Positions 61,083 through 64,000 of a stretch of DNA of 64,000 nt are shown here, in pieces (the stretch's first letter is position 1; each line of letters opens with the position of its first letter). The notes below the pieces were generated by a model. It was not told where the DNA came from. It did no database searches and saw only the letters and a list, made by a program, of their open reading frames with translations. The translations under genes were made by a program, and so were the position numbers. The stretch lies in NCBI GenBank assembly GCA_947626945.1, contig CANQUC010000004.1, forward strand, positions 24,252 through 88,251. The letters run 5' to 3'. The stretch is from an uncultured Lachnospiraceae bacterium. GTDB lineage: Bacteria > Bacillota > Clostridia > Lachnospirales > Lachnospiraceae.

Positions 61083-63262
61083 TAAATGTATAAATCCTCC
61101 TGGTACTGCGCCTGACAGCCCATATCCTGCAGACGCCTGATAACCACTTTTGCGCCTTCCTGGTTTGTGTTTGCCAGCAGCACATACAGATTGTCGTCAT
61201 CCACTACGCCAAGATAATCTGTGCTCCGCAAAAGGCTTCCTACTTTTTCTCCCATGGCCTTGAGCTGCTCTTCTTGGACGGGAATCGCCAGAAGCGCGCA
61301 CTCTGTCAGGCCTTTCAGCTGAGCCTTGGAATAGGCCAGCACCATAGTGCGGAAAGCATCCTTTTCCAGTATTTTGGTCCCCTCCATCAGCCGCTCGCTT
61401 TCCAGCGCCTTTTGGTACCGGTTGGCGCGGAGCACCGCGTTCTGGATCAGGTAACCGATTACGGTAAGCAGATTGGCAAGTCCCAGATTCATCCGCTCCC
61501 AGGGAATGCCCCAGATCATAATGATCATCTGCATTTCATCTTCCTCAAAAATACCGCTGGCCAGAAGCGGGTATCCCGGCGTCAGCTGCTTATTGATATA
61601 TACTTTTTGTTCCCGGATCACTTTGTACAGATCCTCCATCTGATCATAGCGAATGGAGTAGCCAAGCTCCCTTGCCCGCTCCGACGTGGAGGAATACAGT
61701 CTGGCAAAGCTTGCGTTGGCCACTGTGTAGATGGCCACATCCCTGCTGTCCAGCAGCCTGCCCACCACCTCTGAGGAATAAAACATGACCTCTTCCGGCG
61801 TATACCGGTCCAGCTCCGAGGTAATATCGTATACCTTGCCTACACTTTGATTGTGATTGACGATCTGCTCCTCCAGCACATTTTTGATCCGCACATTGCT
61901 TGTATTGATGTCCTGGATATCGCCGATCTGCCCGGACAGATACTGCACCTCATCCTTTCCTTCCTTGCGGATCAGATTCAGCCTGTCCCTCATGTATCCT
62001 ACCACCAGGCCCAAAATAAACAGCTGGGCCACCCAGACATAAGTATTGTAATCCATCACCACTTCAAAACCGGAGCGGGTATACATCTGCCTGAAGCAGT
62101 AGCCTGCCGTGGCCAGAATGGCAGAAAACGTGGCCTGCTGCTGCCCGTAGACAAGGGCAAACAGCAGCACATACAAAAGATAGAAATCCAGCTTGGCAAA
62201 AAACCGGCTGTCTACCGCCCGGTTGTTCAGCATGAAGATGGGAACAAACACGATCATGTTTTCCAAAAAGGGGAGCATGGCCCGGAACACGCTCTTTCCG
62301 CTCTGCGTAAGCCTGCCGAAAAAGCCCCTGCTCCTGTCGTCATTTTCCAGAAACCGGTTTTTATGGCTCCTGATATACTCTGCGGTTTTTTTGACGATCT
62401 GCTCCGGCTCATAGAAGATCTTTCCGTCAAATTCTTTCTGAAACCGGACGGGAGAAAGCACCACCCGGTATTCCGCGCCCACGGAATCGTCCTGGATGGA
62501 AATGCCGGAACCCATTTCCGCCTGTACCATTTTTGCCAGATCCATCTCGCTGATCACCCGTCCCGACGAGAGATGATAGAGCCCATGCCGGTGGGTATGC
62601 GCCCGCAGGATCTGGTTGATGAATTCCAAAGCGTCTGAAAGGAAGAGCAGGGAAAACTGATTCCGGTCGCTTGCCCGGACCTTTCCTGTGCGCAGGGCTT
62701 CCACGCACATTTCGGCACAGAAATCCCTGACCTGGCTTTTGTTTTCCGGCACCGTACAGAGATGATCCAGACGCAGGATGAGAATATCCAGATTTTCAAA
62801 CTGCATATAGTTTTTGCAGAGCTCCTCCCCCTGGGCAATGACCATGGCCTTGAACTCTTTTGCCGCAAGCTCCTGTTCCTCCGGGATATTATTGGGATAA
62901 GACCGGCTGAACACTTCGTGGGAGGACAGATACACAAATTTGCCGCACTTTACAAGAGAATACGCCATCAAAATGTTTAAAAGGCCCGCGGAATAACGGA
63001 CAGACTCCTCCCTGGCGTTATTCCAGTCAAAGTTGGTATCAAAGGCGCCCATGTAAATGGTCACATCCGGATCCACGCTTTCAAAAATTTCCTTGATGCT
63101 GTTGCTGTCATAGGAAAAGGCATATTCCTCAAACACATGCTTGTACCCGTGCTTTTTTGTTTCATCTCCGGTAAGTACGCTGATCCGGTCCCCTTCTTTA
63201 TGCAGTTTTTCAATCAGTGCGTCGGTCACGTTGCCGCCGCCGCCAATCAGTAAAACATCCAT
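61082..63262 (-). CDS. pelD: SDR-PelD fusion, c-di-GMP receptor of the Pel-like system
   Basis: The 726-residue protein has an SDR-like N-terminal part (about 1-310, VLLIGGGGNVTDAL at the start), about four membrane segments (325-430), a GAF domain (470-600) and a degenerate GGDEF domain (615-726). In the last, the inhibitory site RSTD (679-682) is kept, and exactly five residues later the catalytic GGDEF is replaced by DDDNL. Arginines at 709-710 may also contact c-di-GMP. This is how PelD binds c-di-GMP without making it. In the SDR part the YxxxK pair is not found at the expected place, so it may be inactive. It is the second gene of the operon. Confidence 0.86.
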   Translation of the reverse strand: MDVLLIGGGGNVTDALIEKLHKEGDRISVLTGDETKKHGYKHVFEEYAFSYDSNSIKEIFESVDPDVTIYMGAFDTNFDWNNAREESVRYSAGLLNILMAYSLVKCGKFVYLSSHEVFSRSYPNNIPEEQELAAKEFKAMVIAQGEELCKNYMQFENLDILILRLDHLCTVPENKSQVRDFCAEMCVEALRTGKVRASDRNQFSLLFLSDALEFINQILRAHTHRHGLYHLSSGRVISEMDLAKMVQAEMGSGISIQDDSVGAEYRVVLSPVRFQKEFDGKIFYEPEQIVKKTAEYIRSHKNRFLENDDRSRGFFGRLTQSGKSVFRAMLPFLENMIVFVPIFMLNNRAVDSRFFAKLDFYLLYVLLFALVYGQQQATFSAILATAGYCFRQMYTRSGFEVVMDYNTYVWVAQLFILGLVVGYMRDRLNLIRKEGKDEVQYLSGQIGDIQDINTSNVRIKNVLEEQIVNHNQSVGKVYDITSELDRYTPEEVMFYSSEVVGRLLDSRDVAIYTVANASFARLYSSTSERARELGYSIRYDQMEDLYKVIREQKVYINKQLTPGYPLLASGIFEEDEMQMIIMIWGIPWERMNLGLANLLTVIGYLIQNAVLRANRYQKALESERLMEGTKILEKDAFRTMVLAYSKAQLKGLTECALLAIPVQEEQLKAMGEKVGSLLRSTDYLGVVDDDNLYVLLANTNQEGAKVVIRRLQDMGCQAQYQEDLYI

Positions 63263-63281
63263 GCTTTTGATTCATCCCCGC

Positions 63282-63542
63282 TTATGAGATCCGGATCTGA
63301 TTCTGTTTCAGCTGCTGAAAAAACAGATCCACGTCTTTTTCCGCGTTTTTCTTCTCCAATTCGTATTCCCCGCAAAGGGCCTCCGCCAGCTGTTCCCTGT
63401 TCATGCCTCTTTCCAGAAGCCGCCACAAAAACGCGCCGCTTTCATTGAGGCGGACGGGGCTGTGAAACTCCGATCCGTCCTGATCCATGTCGATCAGCCA
63501 GTATAAACCCGCCGCTTTCCGCAGCTGATAATTTTCAGTCAT
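63282..63542 (-). CDS. PqqD-family protein (stand-alone leader-binding domain)
   Basis: The 86-residue protein is a PqqD-type domain: VRLNESGAFLWRLLERG in the middle and a C-terminal helix DVDLFFQQLKQNQI. In RiPP pathways such domains bind precursor leaders. Here it is the first gene of a Pel-like exopolysaccharide operon, 19 bases before the SDR-PelD gene, which is not the usual place. No precursor is seen beside it. It is like the N-terminal part of the kinase fusion at 34422. Confidence 0.85.
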   Translation of the reverse strand: MTENYQLRKAAGLYWLIDMDQDGSEFHSPVRLNESGAFLWRLLERGMNREQLAEALCGEYELEKKNAEKDVDLFFQQLKQNQIRIS

Positions 63543-63592
63543 AAGTATCCGCCCCCGCTGTCAGAGAATCCTACTACGCCCAATCATATATT

Positions 63593-63621
63593 AAGATACC
63601 ACAATTTTGGCAGCATTGCAA
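63593..63621 (-). promoter_or_regulatory. possible promoter for the Pel-like operon
   Basis: On the minus strand TTGCAA (63616-63621) and TATCTT (63593-63598) are 17 bases apart, 51 bases before the PqqD-like gene. Both boxes are only partial matches. Confidence 0.4.
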
Positions 63622-63673
63622 ATTATCCCATGAAAAACTGCGTTTTTTCGTCATTATGACCATAGGCGGGCAA

Positions 63674-63703
63674 CAAAAAACTGCCTCACAGTCTGAGACA
63701 GTT
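63674..63703 (-). terminator. terminator after the YolD-like gene
   Basis: A 10-base stem with one mismatch (63694-63703 with 63679-63688) and a 5-base loop is followed by six T on the minus strand. It ends the YolD-like gene and separates it from the Pel-like operon. Confidence 0.8.
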
Positions 63704-63720
63704 TCTTTGGTTATCTTTGT

Positions 63721-63909
63721 TTATTCTTCCTGACGCTGAATGGCGCGGATATCGTCCACAGGGATCTCCAGCCCGTCCTCCATGATCAGAACCCGCCGGT
63801 ACCGGTGTATCTTCCTGACCTTTCCGGTCTTTGTCACATAGGTTCCCCCTTCTTTTCTGGAATCCGCCACAAAATATGTGACCGCCACCGGGGATGGCTG
63901 CTGCCCCAT
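63721..63909 (-). CDS. YolD-like protein, C-terminal part
   Basis: The 62 residues after the in-frame ATG (VTYFVADSRKEGGTYVTK, then VLIMEDGLEIPVDDIRAI) match the C-terminal half of YolD-like proteins, which are about 100-130 residues long and sit beside UvrX/DinB-type polymerases. The normal N-terminal half is not seen. The frame stays open to the window edge, but the residues upstream do not look like YolD, and codon use there favours the plus strand. The gene is thus either cut by a join at about 63905 or starts late. Confidence 0.55.
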   Translation of the reverse strand: MGQQPSPVAVTYFVADSRKEGGTYVTKTGKVRKIHRYRRVLIMEDGLEIPVDDIRAIQRQEE

Positions 63910-64000
63910 GTGTTCCAGCGCTATGAGCAGCTCAGCGAGGGCAAGGTCACCGTCAAGTATATCAACGCCGTGGCCAACCCCGGCATCTTCGAGAGCTACA
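63910..64000 (+). other. possible start of foreign or next coding sequence (fragment)
   Basis: Read on the plus strand from 63913, the last 29 codons give FQRYEQLSEGK, then VTVKYINA and NPGIFESY, which look like a real protein fragment (perhaps GldG-type). They have strong G/C-ending codon use unlike the rest of the window. No start codon with a ribosome site is seen. Confidence 0.35.

Overview
The window looks like chromosome of a gut clostridium, most likely Lachnospiraceae. The evidence is the AddAB recombination pair, many intracellular glycosidases for host and plant glycans, a class B sortase, PqqD/HPr-kinase-like proteins, DUF5685 and YolD-like proteins, strong AGGAGG ribosome sites and A/T-rich sigma-A type promoters in an otherwise roughly 50-55% GC sequence. 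Genus cannot be told. No rRNA, tRNA, insertion sequence or CRISPR array was seen. Coding is very dense: no gene-free stretch exceeds 300 bases, and the short gaps hold only the promoters and terminators listed.

Layout. (1) 1-456: the 3' end of argG and its terminator. (2) 455-20,528, all minus strand: a glycosidase run (GH78 rhamnosidase, five-bladed-propeller glycosidase, two GH42 beta-galactosidases, a TraX-type membrane protein, a GH106-like enzyme), then a lipoprotein, a DUF2156 protein and addB-addA. None of the glycosidases shows a signal peptide, so they probably act on imported oligosaccharides rich in rhamnose and galactose. (3) 20,656-25,972, minus: an ABC-2 exporter (ATPase and two permeases), then a small protein, DUF5685 and a DnaJ-domain protein. 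(4) 26,042-28,973, plus: a two-gene unit of sialate O-acetylesterase and GH29 fucosidase. (5) 29,089-33,102, minus: prmA-rsmE-nifS-type desulfurase-sortase B. (6) 33,137-33,847, plus: a PduL-type phosphotransacylase.

(7) 33,844-41,912 is the most unusual region. Two small secreted-type proteins (38,558-38,998 and 39,111-39,458) share a nearly identical N-terminal leader ending in EGVYAASG. They have their own near-consensus promoter and are followed by a strong terminator. Around them lie a fused PqqD/HPr-kinase-like protein, a PF14907-type nucleotidyltransferase, an S26-type peptidase, an ABC exporter without a C39 peptidase domain, an acyltransferase and a glycosyltransferase. I read this as a ribosomally made, leader-guided peptide modification and export system. 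It has kinase and nucleotidyltransferase parts also known beside lasso peptides, but no lasso cyclase.

(8) 41,960-63,621 is a glycan-export region. A sugar-1-kinase, a nucleotidyltransferase, a GT4 and a Wzx-like flippase form one minus-strand unit. A long minus-strand operon (63,542 down to about 48,997) is a Gram-positive Pel-like locus: a PqqD-like protein, an SDR-PelD fusion, a PelE-like protein, a large membrane protein, a DUF2194-type protein, PelF, PelG, DUF2304, GT4, GT2 and a DUF4832-type protein. The PelD part keeps the c-di-GMP-binding RxxD motif (RSTD) and has lost the GGDEF catalytic motif, so export is probably switched by c-di-GMP. A PqqD-like domain occurs both here and in the peptide system. 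(9) 63,674-64,000 holds a terminator, a YolD-like 3' end and a sharp change in codon use in the last about 90 bases that may be an assembly join or the edge of another gene.
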